From the NCBI RefSeq assembly GCF_947499265.1, contig NZ_CANMNK010000004.1:372001-436000 (forward strand): DNA of 64,000 nucleotides, in the 5' to 3' direction. The position numbers and the translations under genes are program-made. The notes under the pieces were generated by a model. The model searched no databases and was not told the origin of the DNA. It was given only the letters and a program-made list of their open reading frames with translations. Below, piece after piece: positions 1 through 10,223 of the stretch (the stretch's first letter is position 1; every line of letters starts with the position of its first letter). This stretch comes from an uncultured Roseobacter sp. (GTDB lineage Bacteria; Pseudomonadota; Alphaproteobacteria; Rhodobacterales; Rhodobacteraceae).

Positions 1-77
1 CGGTCCTCGCCGACCGACGCATGCAGAAACCGATTGAACTCGGGCGGGTGCGGGTTGAGAACATTGGGGTCGGCCAT
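1..77 (-). CDS. Partial hypothetical protein, cut by the left edge
   Basis: The frame opens at an ATG complementary to positions 75-77 and leaves the window after 25 codons. A GAAAGGA ribosome-binding site lies 6 bases upstream of the ATG. The visible start reads MADPNVLNPHPPEFNRFL and then HASVGEDR, which resembles the N-terminus of small uncharacterised proteins seen in Rhodobacterales, but too little is present to name a function. It is transcribed away from the hypothetical gene at 350, so the 270 bases between them should carry divergent promoters. Confidence 0.55.
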   Translation of the reverse strand, partial: MADPNVLNPHPPEFNRFLHASVGED

Positions 78-349
78 CGCCAATCCTTTCAAGGGTTGCA
101 GGAATGCAGGTCATCCCTGTTTCCCAAAGCGTACGCGCAGGTCGGACCCCGCGCCCTTACACAGGTCAGTGCCCGCAAACCTCTCCAGGGTGTTCGCTAC
201 CCGCGCGGCGCCCGGGACTAACATGTGTCAGCACCAGTCGAACGGTTCCGATGTACAAGAGGAGAAATCGTTCGACTGGTCAGGTCCGGAGTCCAAGGGG
301 CCGTCAACTGTGGCGAGCGACGGATCTGCCAAAATCGTGGAGGCTAGAG

Positions 350-664
350 ATGAGCGTGCGTTCATCCAGTTTGAGGGTGACTTTCCTGCACCCGTTCAGC
401 CTAGCCGATTTTCCGGACGAACTACCGGCCGGGCACTACGAAGTCCTGATTCAGGAAGAAGTTCTCCGCGGTCGAGGTTTCGAAACGTATCAGAGGACGG
501 CGACCCATATGACCGTTCCTGGCAGAGGGGACCGGGCGGGTTGCATGGAACTGCACACGATATCAGAGCGCGACCTGAATGAGGCGCTGAGCCGGGATCA
601 AGGTCCGACTGAGATGAAAAACCACAGCGAAGCGGCGCTTTCTCCGCAGGAGGACTTGAAATGA
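350..664 (+). CDS. Small conserved hypothetical protein, LPAG-x-YE type
   Basis: 104 residues. The ATG at 350 was chosen over earlier in-frame starts because GGAGG lies 8 bases upstream. The N-terminal third reads as a short beta-rich module with FLHPF, ELPAGHYEV and a TYQRTATHMTV stretch. The same pattern (PF...LPAG-x-YE) recurs at the start of the protein at 6711-7244, so the two are probably distant relatives. No catalytic motif is visible and function is unknown. The stop overlaps the start of the next gene (ATGA), so the two are translationally coupled. Confidence 0.65.
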   Translation: MSVRSSSLRVTFLHPFSLADFPDELPAGHYEVLIQEEVLRGRGFETYQRTATHMTVPGRGDRAGCMELHTISERDLNEALSRDQGPTEMKNHSEAALSPQEDLK

Positions 665-1005
665 ATACTCCCGAATGGCTCAAACCCGGCATCTATGGTG
701 CTGTGATCGGTGCTGTCTTTGTCGGCGTCGTCGGATTTTCATGGGGTGGCTGGGTGACCGGCGGCACCTCGAATGACCGGGCGGTGGCGATGTCTCGTAA
801 CGATGTCGTCGCCTCAATGGTACCGGTCTGCCTCGACATGGCGCGGTCAGACCCGGCGCGGGCGGACAAGCTTGCAACGATCCGGGCAGCTTCAACCTAC
901 CAGAAGCGCGACGCTCTCATGACCGCCGGCTGGGCGACGATGCCAGGAACCGATGCCCCAGACCGAGACATTGCGCAAGCCTGCCTGAAGGAACTGGACC
1001 TCTGA
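661..1005 (+). CDS. Single-pass membrane protein of unknown function
   Basis: 114 residues, starting in an ATGA overlap with the preceding gene; AGGAGG lies just upstream. One hydrophobic segment at about residues 10-32 is followed by a soluble domain of about 80 residues with two cysteines (VPVCLDMA and AQACLKEL), which could form a disulfide if the domain is periplasmic. No family with a known role is recognised. Its position directly upstream of the SPFH pair suggests a membrane-associated role in the same operon, but this is inference. Confidence 0.65.
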   Translation: MNTPEWLKPGIYGAVIGAVFVGVVGFSWGGWVTGGTSNDRAVAMSRNDVVASMVPVCLDMARSDPARADKLATIRAASTYQKRDALMTAGWATMPGTDAPDRDIAQACLKELDL

Positions 1006-1112
1006 GGTCATGCCGTTCAGAGCCGACGATGTGATGGCGCAAAACGGGTCGCACCGTCAAACGCGCGAGCCACGCATCGCCCCGACTGCCAAAACCGAGA
1101 TAGGAGCTTGCG

Positions 1113-2180
1113 ATGCCTTCTGATGACAATGGACCGGAAGATCGCGGACCTTGGAAAAACAAGCAGACCCGCGTTCCCCTTGAGGTTGACGCAATTCTCA
1201 CGCGGGGCCGGGATCGGCTGCACGGCATCCTGCCTGACGGTCTGCCACCGGTGAAGCGTCTTGCAATTGGGGCCGCCATTGCGCTTGCGGCGCTTGGGGC
1301 GTGGACTTCCTACTACACGGTGCCGAGCGACTCCGTCGCGATTGTTCAACGGTTCGGGAAATACGCGGCCGAGGTCCCTCCGGGGCTGCACTTCAAGATC
1401 CCTTTCGGGATCGACGTGACCACGTTGGTCCCGGTCAAGCGCCAGCTGAAACAAGAGTTCGGGTTCACGACTCCGGGCGCCACCGACCCCTATCAGAGCC
1501 CGACGGACGGTCGCCGCGAGACCGAGATGGTGACTGGCGATCTCAACGCCGCACTCGTGGAGTGGGTAGTGCAGTACCGGATTTCCGAACCCCGGAAGTT
1601 CTTGTTTGAAGTGCGCGAGCCGAGTGCGACCCTGCGTTACGTCTCGGAGTCCGTCATGCGTGAAGTCGTGGGAGACCGCACAGTCGACGAGGTGATCACC
1701 GTCGGGCGCCAGGAAATCGAAAGCGAAGCCCTCCTGAAGATGCAGGCGCTCGCGACCAAATACGCGATGGGCATCAGCATCGACCAGGTGCAGCTGAAGA
1801 ACATCAATCCGCCCCAGCCGGTTCAAGCCTCGTTCAACGAGGTCAACCAGGCACAACAAGAGAAGGAGCGGATCATCAACGAGGCCCGCCGCGAATACAA
1901 CCGCGTCATCCCTCTGGCCGAAGGCGAAAAGGACCAGCGCATCCGCGAAGCCGATGGGTATCGCCTAAGGCGGATCAACGAAGCCGAGGGCGATGCGGCC
2001 CGATTCACGGCCCTCCTGACGGAATACCGTCTGGCGCCCGAAGTGACCCGGCGCCGGATCTACATCGAAACCCTTCAGGATGTTCTGCCGGGAATTGGTT
2101 CCAAGATCATTGTCGACGGGTCCACGGCAAGCATCCTCCCGCTTTTGAACCTTGATCGACAGACAGGAGAGCAACGATGA
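1113..2180 (+). CDS. hflK: HflK-like SPFH/band-7 protein
   Basis: 355 residues, ATG preceded by TAGGAG. A hydrophilic N-terminus is followed by one membrane span (about 50-68) and then a prohibitin/SPFH domain (about 68-250) with the typical VPSDSVAIVQRFGKY entry and a charged coiled-coil region after it. HflK normally pairs with HflC in the membrane to form a cage that modulates the FtsH protease. Here it overlaps the HflC-like gene by four bases (ATGA), as expected for a stoichiometric complex. It is shorter than E. coli HflK (about 420). The usual chromosomal neighbours are absent; the gene sits with PsiE and chaperonin genes, so it may be an accessory copy. Confidence 0.85.
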   Translation: MPSDDNGPEDRGPWKNKQTRVPLEVDAILTRGRDRLHGILPDGLPPVKRLAIGAAIALAALGAWTSYYTVPSDSVAIVQRFGKYAAEVPPGLHFKIPFGIDVTTLVPVKRQLKQEFGFTTPGATDPYQSPTDGRRETEMVTGDLNAALVEWVVQYRISEPRKFLFEVREPSATLRYVSESVMREVVGDRTVDEVITVGRQEIESEALLKMQALATKYAMGISIDQVQLKNINPPQPVQASFNEVNQAQQEKERIINEARREYNRVIPLAEGEKDQRIREADGYRLRRINEAEGDAARFTALLTEYRLAPEVTRRRIYIETLQDVLPGIGSKIIVDGSTASILPLLNLDRQTGEQR

Positions 2181-3265
2181 AGACCCTTTCGCTTATTGCC
2201 TCGGGGGTCGCGGTTGCCGGGGTCGTCGCTGCGTCATCCGCCGTCTACACGGTCGGCGAGGTCGAACAGGCCATCATCACCCAGTTCGGCAAGCCGGTCG
2301 GCGCGCCGATCACCGAGGCTGGTCTCAAGTTGAAACTCCCCTTCGTTCAGCAGGTCAACCGGATCGACAGCCGGGTTCTGGAGTGGGATGGCTCGCCATC
2401 GGATATGCCCACCAAGGACAAGCTCTATATCTCAGTCGATCTCTTCGCGCGCTGGAAGATCACCGATCCTTTGCAGTACTTTTTGCGATTGCGCGATGAG
2501 CGTAGCGCCCAGTCGCGCCTCGATGATATCCTCGGCAGCGAGACGCGGAACGCCGTCGCAAAGCACGAACTCATCGAGATCGTGCGCAGGACCAGGGGCC
2601 GAACGCCGCTTCGGGACACGCTTCTGACGGATCAGGAGCTTGCGCAGGACATTGGCGCATTGGTTCCCATCACGAAGGGGCGGGCGCTGGTCGAGCAGCA
2701 GATCTTCGAGGCGGCGGCTGAGAAGGTGCGCGTTTTCGGGATCGAGCTTCTCGATATCCGCTTCAAACGCATCAACTACAACGAAAGTGTGCGACCCAAG
2801 ATCTATGAACGCATGATCTCGGAGCGGCGACAGATCGCCGAACGCTTCCTGTCCGAAGGCAACGGTGAAGCGGCCCGTATTCAAGGCAACAGGGTGCGGG
2901 ATCTGAACAAGATCCAGTCCGAAGCCTATCGCGCCGTCGAGGAAATCCGCGGTGCCGCAGATGCCGCCGCAGCAGCAATCTATGCGGGTGCTTACAATGT
3001 CGATGCCGTTTCGGTCGAATTCTACGATTTCACCCGAACCATGCAGGCCTACGGCGATATGATCTCGGACGACACGACGCTTGTCCTGACGACGGACAGC
3101 GATCTGTTCCAGTTCCTGCGCGGCATGCAGGGCGAGGCAGACCCACTCCGCGATCCGGGCAGCGTCCCAGGCGACGGTGGCGTGGCGTCAATCGGCAGGC
3201 CCCGACCAGCGCAAGACCCCGCGACGCCGATCGTGACACGCTCAGATGTCGGCGTTGGCCGATAG
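2177..3265 (+). CDS. hflC: HflC-like SPFH/band-7 protein
   Basis: 362 residues; start codon overlaps the HflK-like stop. An N-terminal membrane anchor (about 4-24) precedes an SPFH domain beginning at VGEVEQAIITQFG, followed by a long helical region rich in Arg, Glu and Ala (about 220-290), as in HflC. The C-terminal 50 residues are low-complexity and rich in Gly, Pro and Asp, which explains the length relative to E. coli HflC (about 334). Predicted partner of the preceding protein in a membrane microdomain or FtsH-modulating complex. Confidence 0.85.
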   Translation: MKTLSLIASGVAVAGVVAASSAVYTVGEVEQAIITQFGKPVGAPITEAGLKLKLPFVQQVNRIDSRVLEWDGSPSDMPTKDKLYISVDLFARWKITDPLQYFLRLRDERSAQSRLDDILGSETRNAVAKHELIEIVRRTRGRTPLRDTLLTDQELAQDIGALVPITKGRALVEQQIFEAAAEKVRVFGIELLDIRFKRINYNESVRPKIYERMISERRQIAERFLSEGNGEAARIQGNRVRDLNKIQSEAYRAVEEIRGAADAAAAAIYAGAYNVDAVSVEFYDFTRTMQAYGDMISDDTTLVLTTDSDLFQFLRGMQGEADPLRDPGSVPGDGGVASIGRPRPAQDPATPIVTRSDVGVGR

Positions 3266-3288
3266 TTTCGTGGCCAAAGGCAGCAATC

Positions 3289-3741
3289 ATGAATAGAGGG
3301 TATCAAGCGGGAGCGGCAGCGGGAGACAAGACGCTGCCCCCAAAGGAAGACGATGGCGCGGGGCGCGGCGAAAGACTGTTTGCCCTGGGTCTGTTCCACT
3401 TCATCGAGCGTCTGTTGCTGGTTGTCATCGTGGCCATGACGCTGCTCGCCGTTGCCTTCGAAATCGTGGCAATATATCGCCTTGGCACCATCCTGCTGGC
3501 CGATATTCTGCTGATGTTTCTCTATCTTGAAGTGATCGGAATGGTTGCGGTGTATTATGCCAAGCGCAATTCCGTGTTTGTGTATCCAATTTTTATTGCG
3601 ATCACTGCGGTCGGACGGCTGGTCGTCCTGCAGGGCAAGGAAATGGCGCCGGAAAACATACTGATCGAGGCGGCCGCCATTCTCCTCCTCTCGTTGTCTG
3701 CACTCGTAATCATCTGGGCGATTGGCAAGCAGGCAGCATGA
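3289..3741 (+). CDS. psiE: PsiE-family membrane protein
   Basis: 150 residues with a polar N-terminus of about 35 residues and four predicted membrane spans (about 38-60, 68-90, 95-112, 122-145). The spacing and the YYAKRNSVFVYPIFIAIT region fit the phosphate-starvation-inducible PsiE family. Its biochemical role is not established; PsiE-type genes also occur in mobile heat- and stress-tolerance islands. It lies 23 bases after the HflC-like gene on the same strand, so it probably belongs to the same operon. Confidence 0.8.
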   Translation: MNRGYQAGAAAGDKTLPPKEDDGAGRGERLFALGLFHFIERLLLVVIVAMTLLAVAFEIVAIYRLGTILLADILLMFLYLEVIGMVAVYYAKRNSVFVYPIFIAITAVGRLVVLQGKEMAPENILIEAAAILLLSLSALVIIWAIGKQAA

Positions 3742-4058
3742 TGACGCTCAGGCAAGATCTCGCGCAGGTTTTTGGGCTTCTATTTTGACAATGAATCAGT
3801 CTTCAACGAAGGCTGACAGCCATAATCATGGCGGAAGCACGTCAATCACACTCGGACTGCCGAGGTCGGTTTCTTTACGCTTCTGGGCAAGACACACCCA
3901 CTTAATTTCTGTGCCCCTAACCTGGGTCAGCGCACGATTTACGCTTGGCTGGTAGGTAGATGGCAAGAGTTGTATCGCGATGAGGTGAGGGCCTGCCTGC
4001 ACACGCTCGAGCACACGACATCCAGCGTCACACCACGCAGCGTGAAGGATGACAAGCC
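3742..4058. other. Intergenic stretch without a supported gene
   Basis: 317 bases between the PsiE gene and the next + strand gene. A minus-strand frame crosses it, but it overlaps the coding start at 4059, lacks a convincing start and shows no recognisable motif. No terminator or clear promoter was seen. Confidence 0.4.
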
Positions 4059-4538
4059 ATGACATCAGTGAAAAATCGTACCAGGACGGCCGCAGAGACG
4101 ACCGATCTTGAACGGCGCGTGCTGGCCCATGAACGGATCCTGCAGGCCCTGATCGCTTACATGGCCCGTACCGAGCCGCGTTTTGTCGACCACCTGCGGG
4201 AGCGGTTTGTGGAACCGATGAAACGGACCCGGCACGAACACGACCACCGCGAAACGGACGACTACGCGGCAGAATTGATTCGCGCCGTGATGCTCCTCGG
4301 AGAAGCGCGCGTGCCCAAGGCGAAGGAGCCCGAAATGACCAACAAGCAACCCGTGCCACCGAAAAGCAAAGGTGGACAGGATTCTTCCATGAACAGGCCA
4401 CCGCAGCGCGGTGGAGTTCAGGTGCAAGAAAGAAACGGCATCTGGGAGGTGAAGGTCGATGGCAAGTTCCGCGGCGACTACCACCAGAAGGAACATGCTC
4501 TTGCCGCTTCGGCCTTGCACAAGTTGTCGCCCCGATGA
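4059..4538 (+). CDS. Hypothetical protein with a DUF2188-like C-terminus
   Basis: 159 residues. The first 90 are helical and charged (ERRVLAHERILQALIAYMAR). A low-complexity Pro/Lys/Gln linker follows, and the last 45 residues (ERNGIWEVKVDG then a KEHALAASALHKL helix) resemble the small DUF2188-type fold that ends many short bacterial proteins. Function unknown. The stop overlaps the next possible start at 4535 by four bases. Confidence 0.6.
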   Translation: MTSVKNRTRTAAETTDLERRVLAHERILQALIAYMARTEPRFVDHLRERFVEPMKRTRHEHDHRETDDYAAELIRAVMLLGEARVPKAKEPEMTNKQPVPPKSKGGQDSSMNRPPQRGGVQVQERNGIWEVKVDGKFRGDYHQKEHALAASALHKLSPR

Positions 4539-4738
4539 CCGTTAGTACTCATCCGACAGTTCCGCCGGACTTCGCGATCCAGGTGGCCGAGAACGAAGGC
4601 ATGCCATCGAGATCGAATTCCAGGGGCTCCCCGCCGCCGCCCGCGCCCACGCGACGGCTGACTGGAACGCTCACGCTTGCGCTATCGAAGACTCGCGCGG
4701 CAAACGGCGGACTCTGGTCCGCCAAGGAGCAAGCGGCG

Positions 4739-5521
4739 ATGAGGCATCCCCTCGCGAGGCTGATCGCGAAGACGGCAGTCATAGCCGGTGTGATAGCGTC
4801 TTTCGCCTTCCCCGTTCTCGCGCAGGATGGCACGGGCCCAATGCCTGAGAACGCCCAGCCGCGCAGCTATGGCGGCGGATGGGTCTGCGATCTTGGTTAC
4901 CGGGTGGCGGGCACCGAATGCCTTGCGCTCGACATCCCAGAGCATGCCTATCCAACCGGGCGCTCCTACGGGACAGGGTGGGAGTGCGACCGTGGCTATG
5001 AAGAGGTAAACGGGATATCCTGCAATTTCATCCCGGTGCCCGCCAATGCCTTCCTCCGGTCTTCCGGCTACGATTGGCAATGCGAACGCGGGTTCCGGCA
5101 GGAGGACGAGGCAAGCGTGCCGATCGTTCTTCCCGAGCGTGCCTACCTGACAGAAGATAACTCGGGGACGGGATGGACCTGTGATCGTGGCTATGAGGCT
5201 GTTGCAGGGACATGTTTGCCGATTGCCATGCCAGCGAACACATATTTGACCAACGCAAACTATGGCGCCGCCTGGGTTTGCGAGCGAGGCTTCGTCAAGA
5301 TCGACGACCGATGCGACGCCGTTGTCGTGCCATCGCATGCCTATCTGGACGAGGCATCCTATGGACCGGGCTGGAGCTGCGAGCGCGGATACGAGCCGCT
5401 GAATGGCGCCTGCGTCGCCTTCGATCTGCCGGAAAACGCCTATCTCGACCGATTCGGCAACCGGTGGAGCTGCAATCGAGGCTTCCGGCTCTCGGACGGG
5501 ATGTGCGTCCTTGCACGGTGA
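4739..5521 (+). CDS. Secreted cysteine-repeat protein
   Basis: 260 residues starting at an ATG with AAGGAG nine bases upstream; this start gives a clean Sec signal peptide (RHPLARLIAKTAVIAGVIA, cleavage near LAQ-DG). The whole mature protein is seven tandem units of about 35-40 residues with the pattern SYG-x-GW-x-C-x-RGY-x5-G-x-C-x5-P-x2-AYL. Nearly every unit carries two cysteines, so each probably forms one disulfide outside the cytoplasm. The frame is open upstream to 4535, and that extension contains a short motif also found at 7167-7187 (see findings), so a longer product is possible. No enzymatic motif is seen; a surface or matrix binding role is a guess. Confidence 0.7.
   Translation: MRHPLARLIAKTAVIAGVIASFAFPVLAQDGTGPMPENAQPRSYGGGWVCDLGYRVAGTECLALDIPEHAYPTGRSYGTGWECDRGYEEVNGISCNFIPVPANAFLRSSGYDWQCERGFRQEDEASVPIVLPERAYLTEDNSGTGWTCDRGYEAVAGTCLPIAMPANTYLTNANYGAAWVCERGFVKIDDRCDAVVVPSHAYLDEASYGPGWSCERGYEPLNGACVAFDLPENAYLDRFGNRWSCNRGFRLSDGMCVLAR
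4850..5516 (+). repeat. Seven tandem cysteine-containing units in the secreted protein
   Basis: Unit starts are marked by RSYGGGWVCDLGY, RSYGTGWECDRGY, SGYDWQCERGF, NSGTGWTCDRGY, NYGAAWVCERGF, SYGPGWSCERGY and GNRWSCNRGF. Unit spacing is roughly 95-115 bases. The third unit lacks the second cysteine, and the last is shortened before the stop. Divergence between units shows the array is old rather than recently expanded. Confidence 0.75.
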
Positions 5522-5552
5522 TGCGGATGTTTCTCGTCGTGGCGGGTCCGGC

Positions 5553-6359
5553 ATGCGCGTCAGCATCGGGTGCCGTCTGCGCTACAGCTTCCCGCAGCCG
5601 ACACCGTTAATCGCGATGCTGAACGTCCACTACTCGCGCTTTGGCGATCTGGAGCGTGCAGATTACCTCGTGACGTCGCCGAGCGTACCGCTCGAAAGCT
5701 ACCGCGACGGCTTCGGCAACTGGTGTACGCGCCTCATGGCTCCGGCGGGCGACTTCTGCCTGTCGACGGATGGCATCTTCCGCGACACGGGCCAGCCTGA
5801 TCCCTCCATGCCCGGCGCGCGGCAGCACGCGGTTCAGGATCTGCCATTCGAGACCCTCGTCTTTCTGCAGGGCAGCCGGTATTGCGACACCGACCGTCTT
5901 TCAGACGAGGCGTGGCGTCTTTTCGAGACCACGGACCCCGGATGGCCCCGCGTTCAGGCAATCTGCGATTACGTGCATGGGCATGTCCGCTTCAACTACA
6001 TGCAGGCGAAGGCGACGCGCACCGCGTCGCAGACCCTCGCCGAGGGGCAGGGTGTCTGCCGCGACTTTGCCCATCTCGCCATCGCCCTGTGCCGATGCAT
6101 GAACATTCCGGCCCGCTACTGCACTGGATATCTGAGCGACATCGGGGAGCCTCTCCCTTATCCACCCGGCGACTTTGCCGCGTGGATGGAGGTGTTTCTC
6201 GCTGGTGAATGGCACATGTTCGACCCGCGGAACAACAAGCCGAGGTTTGCGAGAATCCTGATCGCGCGTGGTCGCGATGCTGCCGATGTCCCTTTGACCC
6301 AGACATTCGGCCAGAACACTTTGATGGAATTCAAGGTCTGGACGGATGAATTGGCCTGA
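5553..6359 (+). CDS. Transglutaminase-like (cysteine protease fold) protein
   Basis: 268 residues. The start MRVSIGCRLRYSF matches the usual N-terminus of this bacterial transglutaminase-like family (beta domain, then PTPLIAMLNVHYSR). The core domain (about 135-228) contains the nucleophile Cys169 in GQGVCRDFAHLA and the Asp224 region FDPRNN. Where many relatives carry the catalytic His (DFHAW) this protein has DFAAW, so Ala replaces His at about residue 209; other family members are also reported without it, so activity is uncertain. No signal peptide, so probably cytoplasmic. It follows the cysteine-repeat gene by 31 bases and may be co-transcribed. Confidence 0.8.
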   Translation: MRVSIGCRLRYSFPQPTPLIAMLNVHYSRFGDLERADYLVTSPSVPLESYRDGFGNWCTRLMAPAGDFCLSTDGIFRDTGQPDPSMPGARQHAVQDLPFETLVFLQGSRYCDTDRLSDEAWRLFETTDPGWPRVQAICDYVHGHVRFNYMQAKATRTASQTLAEGQGVCRDFAHLAIALCRCMNIPARYCTGYLSDIGEPLPYPPGDFAAWMEVFLAGEWHMFDPRNNKPRFARILIARGRDAADVPLTQTFGQNTLMEFKVWTDELA

Positions 6360-6493
6360 CCGACCTTGGGTTCTTTTTCGATGCGCCATCGTAAACCGGG
6401 TCGCCAATCCCCATATAGTATGTACTGGCGCCAAGCATCCCGGTCCGTCATGGACGAGGAGTTGGCACCGGCCAATCAAAGGATCGATGATAT

Positions 6494-6631
6494 ATGTCCT
6501 TCAAGGACCTGACAGCCAGGGCTGCGGCCGCAATGAAGCCGAAGTCCGCGGAGACCACGAAGACCCCAGCCAAGGAGAACGAGGCGAAGGACGCCGGCAA
6601 GGATGCGCTAGCGAAATCCAAGACATCTTGA
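6494..6631 (+). CDS. Small Ala/Lys-rich protein (45 residues)
   Basis: ATG at 6494 with AAGGAT about nine bases upstream; the frame starts MSFKDLTARAAAAMKPK and ends KDALAKSKTS before TGA. Highly charged, Ala/Lys/Glu-rich, no hydrophobic segment. Short proteins with the same beginning (MSFKDL-x-ARAAAA) are familiar from alphaproteobacterial genomes, but no role is known. It lies 79 bases ahead of the gene at 6711, on the same strand. Confidence 0.55.
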   Translation: MSFKDLTARAAAAMKPKSAETTKTPAKENEAKDAGKDALAKSKTS

Positions 6632-6710
6632 GGCGAAAAAAGGCCACGCCCCCCGCAGTTCGGAATCGGGGCGCGGACCACCCGCAGCACCAAGGGAAAG
6701 GATCACGCCA

Positions 6711-7244
6711 ATGGAAGAACTGACGAGCAAGACCGTTGCGGTTTTTTCCCGCCCGTTCACCGTTCCGGGCTTCAACGAGACGCTTCCGGCGGGAGAGTAC
6801 GAGATCGAAACGGAATTGGTTTCACCCCCGGATCAACAGGATCCCGCAGCTTGGAAAGCCTCCGTCATGGTGAAACTTCATCCCCGGACATCGCATCCGG
6901 GGCTTGCACGGTCTCTGACCGTTTCCCTTGCCTATCTGGACGATGCCCGCGCCAGGGACAAGCTGACAGGCACAGCGTTGACCGACTTCTTCCTTGAGGA
7001 AATGCTGGCTGATCCGATGGTGCGCCTCGTAATGGAGGCCGACGGGGTCTCTGCAGCACATATGCGGCATCTCTATTCGGGGCAACGAACGCCCCAGTCT
7101 GACAGGGATATCCTGGACCGAAACCCGGCGCGTCTAGGTGCACGTGACATTGCGTCAATCCATGCTGCTGAAAACGAGGGCATGCCTCCACGACCGACAG
7201 GGACGTCGGCTATGCGCACGGAAGTCAGCGCGGATTCGATATGA
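6711..7244 (+). CDS. Conserved hypothetical protein, LPAG-x-YE type
   Basis: 177 residues. The N-terminus (VAVFSRPFTVPGF, LPAGEYEIETEL) matches the start of the 104-residue protein at 350-664 in pattern and spacing. The middle holds a conserved-looking helical region around LTDFFLEEMLADPMVRLV. The last 40 residues are polar and end near a AENEGMP motif that also occurs upstream of the cysteine-repeat protein. No catalytic motif is visible, function unknown. GGAAAGGA lies upstream of the ATG. Confidence 0.65.
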   Translation: MEELTSKTVAVFSRPFTVPGFNETLPAGEYEIETELVSPPDQQDPAAWKASVMVKLHPRTSHPGLARSLTVSLAYLDDARARDKLTGTALTDFFLEEMLADPMVRLVMEADGVSAAHMRHLYSGQRTPQSDRDILDRNPARLGARDIASIHAAENEGMPPRPTGTSAMRTEVSADSI

Positions 7245-7452
7245 TCGCGAACAAACCTCGGTCGACGTAGCATTTCCGGACATCGCCAGCGGAAGGGCCT
7301 GTGGCGACGTACCTCGAAACCGTCCTTGTCTGAGATGCGATGCTGTTTTCTGGAGTGAAGGCTTTGGAGAACGGATCTGTCGGCGCTGCAAGGGGTTGAA
7401 CGCCTGGCGGAACGCCGTGCCAGTCATCCTGGGTGCATCTCGCCGCCGCTAA
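7162..7452 (+). CDS. Small zinc-ribbon-like protein
   Basis: 96 residues if the ATG at 7162 is used; the start is uncertain because it lies inside the 3' end of the preceding gene and has no clear ribosome-binding site. The C-terminal third carries CLRCDAVFWSEG followed by ICRRCKG, a four-cysteine arrangement (CxxC...CxxC) typical of small zinc ribbons in alphaproteobacteria. The N-terminal part shows no recognisable domain. Probably a DNA- or protein-binding module. Confidence 0.45.
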   Translation: MLLKTRACLHDRQGRRLCARKSARIRYDREQTSVDVAFPDIASGRACGDVPRNRPCLRCDAVFWSEGFGERICRRCKGLNAWRNAVPVILGASRRR

Positions 7453-7831
7453 TCTCTATCGGTGCCGGCGCCGTCTTCCCAGTACCGTACCGGACCCGTC
7501 AATTCGGTCTGTCTAGACATCGCTCGCGTCACGCCGACCGATGTCTTATGGGGCGTAGCGGGCTTGGAACTTCCCCGCCGTCACAGGAAACGCAGACTGC
7601 TCTATCACAAGGACGCCTCTATCATTCGCCTGCGCCCAAGAAACACAATCAAGAAAAGCCGAAGGTCTCTGCCACAGTCAACTCCGTCGCAGGAACGCCT
7701 GCGCTGGTGATTGGTGGGAAATAGGTAAAGTAGGCAGCCGTTCAGGCCGCGATTCCTGAAGAGCAGATTTGAGCGAAATATAGTTCAACAGCCTATTGTA
7801 GAGTTCCGTCGGGATAGCCACTTTTGATACA
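7453..7831. other. Gene-free region upstream of groES
   Basis: 379 bases without a convincing gene; the one + strand frame here has no family resemblance. The AT-richer right end, just before the CIRCE element, should contain the groES promoter. No sigma-32 hexamers could be assigned with confidence. Confidence 0.4.
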
Positions 7832-7858
7832 TTGGCACTCAGGTGTGGCGAGTGCCAA
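7832..7858 (+). promoter_or_regulatory. CIRCE operator (HrcA binding site)
   Basis: Perfect inverted repeat TTGGCACTC-N9-GAGTGCCAA, 54 bases before the groES ATG. It matches the CIRCE consensus TTAGCACTC-N9-GAGTGCTAA in length, spacing and core, with one symmetric substitution per arm. HrcA binding here would repress groES-groEL until heat or misfolding stress. No hrcA gene is in the window. Confidence 0.92.
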
Positions 7859-7911
7859 TGCGTCCCTACGCATGCCACCCCTACCCGGAAATCCCTAAAA
7901 GGAGCATTTCC

Positions 7912-9887
<1,976 letters not shown>

Positions 9888-9964
9888 AAACGAATTTCTG
9901 CTCGCGGCATTGGCACCACTCTTTATGAGCTGCGAGCAGCATATTTCTGAAAACGGCTCGCACC

Positions 9965-9988
9965 AGCGACCCGGCTTTTTGGGTCGCT
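9965..9988 (+). terminator. Hairpin downstream of groEL
   Basis: Perfect 8-bp stem AGCGACCC / GGGTCGCT around the 8-base loop GGCTTTTT, 77 bases after the groEL stop. No T-run follows, so intrinsic termination is only possible. The region from 9888 to 10223 otherwise shows no gene. Confidence 0.5.
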
Positions 9989-10223
9989 CTGCCCCCTGAG
10001 CAGGTCATGTCTGAAGGCTCCTCTTTCTAACATCAAGTCGCTCCAAGCTGATCTGTGTAAGCGTCGAAAACTGGAATGTAAGCTAGCTAGAAAATGCCCG
10101 CTGAAAATTCAGCAGGAAGTGTGTTTTCGAGTTTCAAAGCGGCGCGCAAGTGGCAGTTCCCCAAAAAGAGTTCCTTCTTTCGCGCGCCGCTCTTTCTCGA
10201 AGTACCTAGGAAAGGACACCACA

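Noticed and set aside
34-582. Two long + strand frames crossing the first 600 bases
   Set aside because: One is a shadow of the gene at 350 in another frame; the longer in-frame version of the 350 gene lacks an RBS at its earlier starts.
3826-4401. 191-residue minus-strand frame
   Set aside because: It overlaps the better supported gene at 4059 and its composition looks like antisense of coding DNA; no domain recognised.
7462-7710. 82-residue frame upstream of the CIRCE element
   Set aside because: No RBS, no motif, Arg/Ser/Pro-rich translation typical of non-coding DNA.
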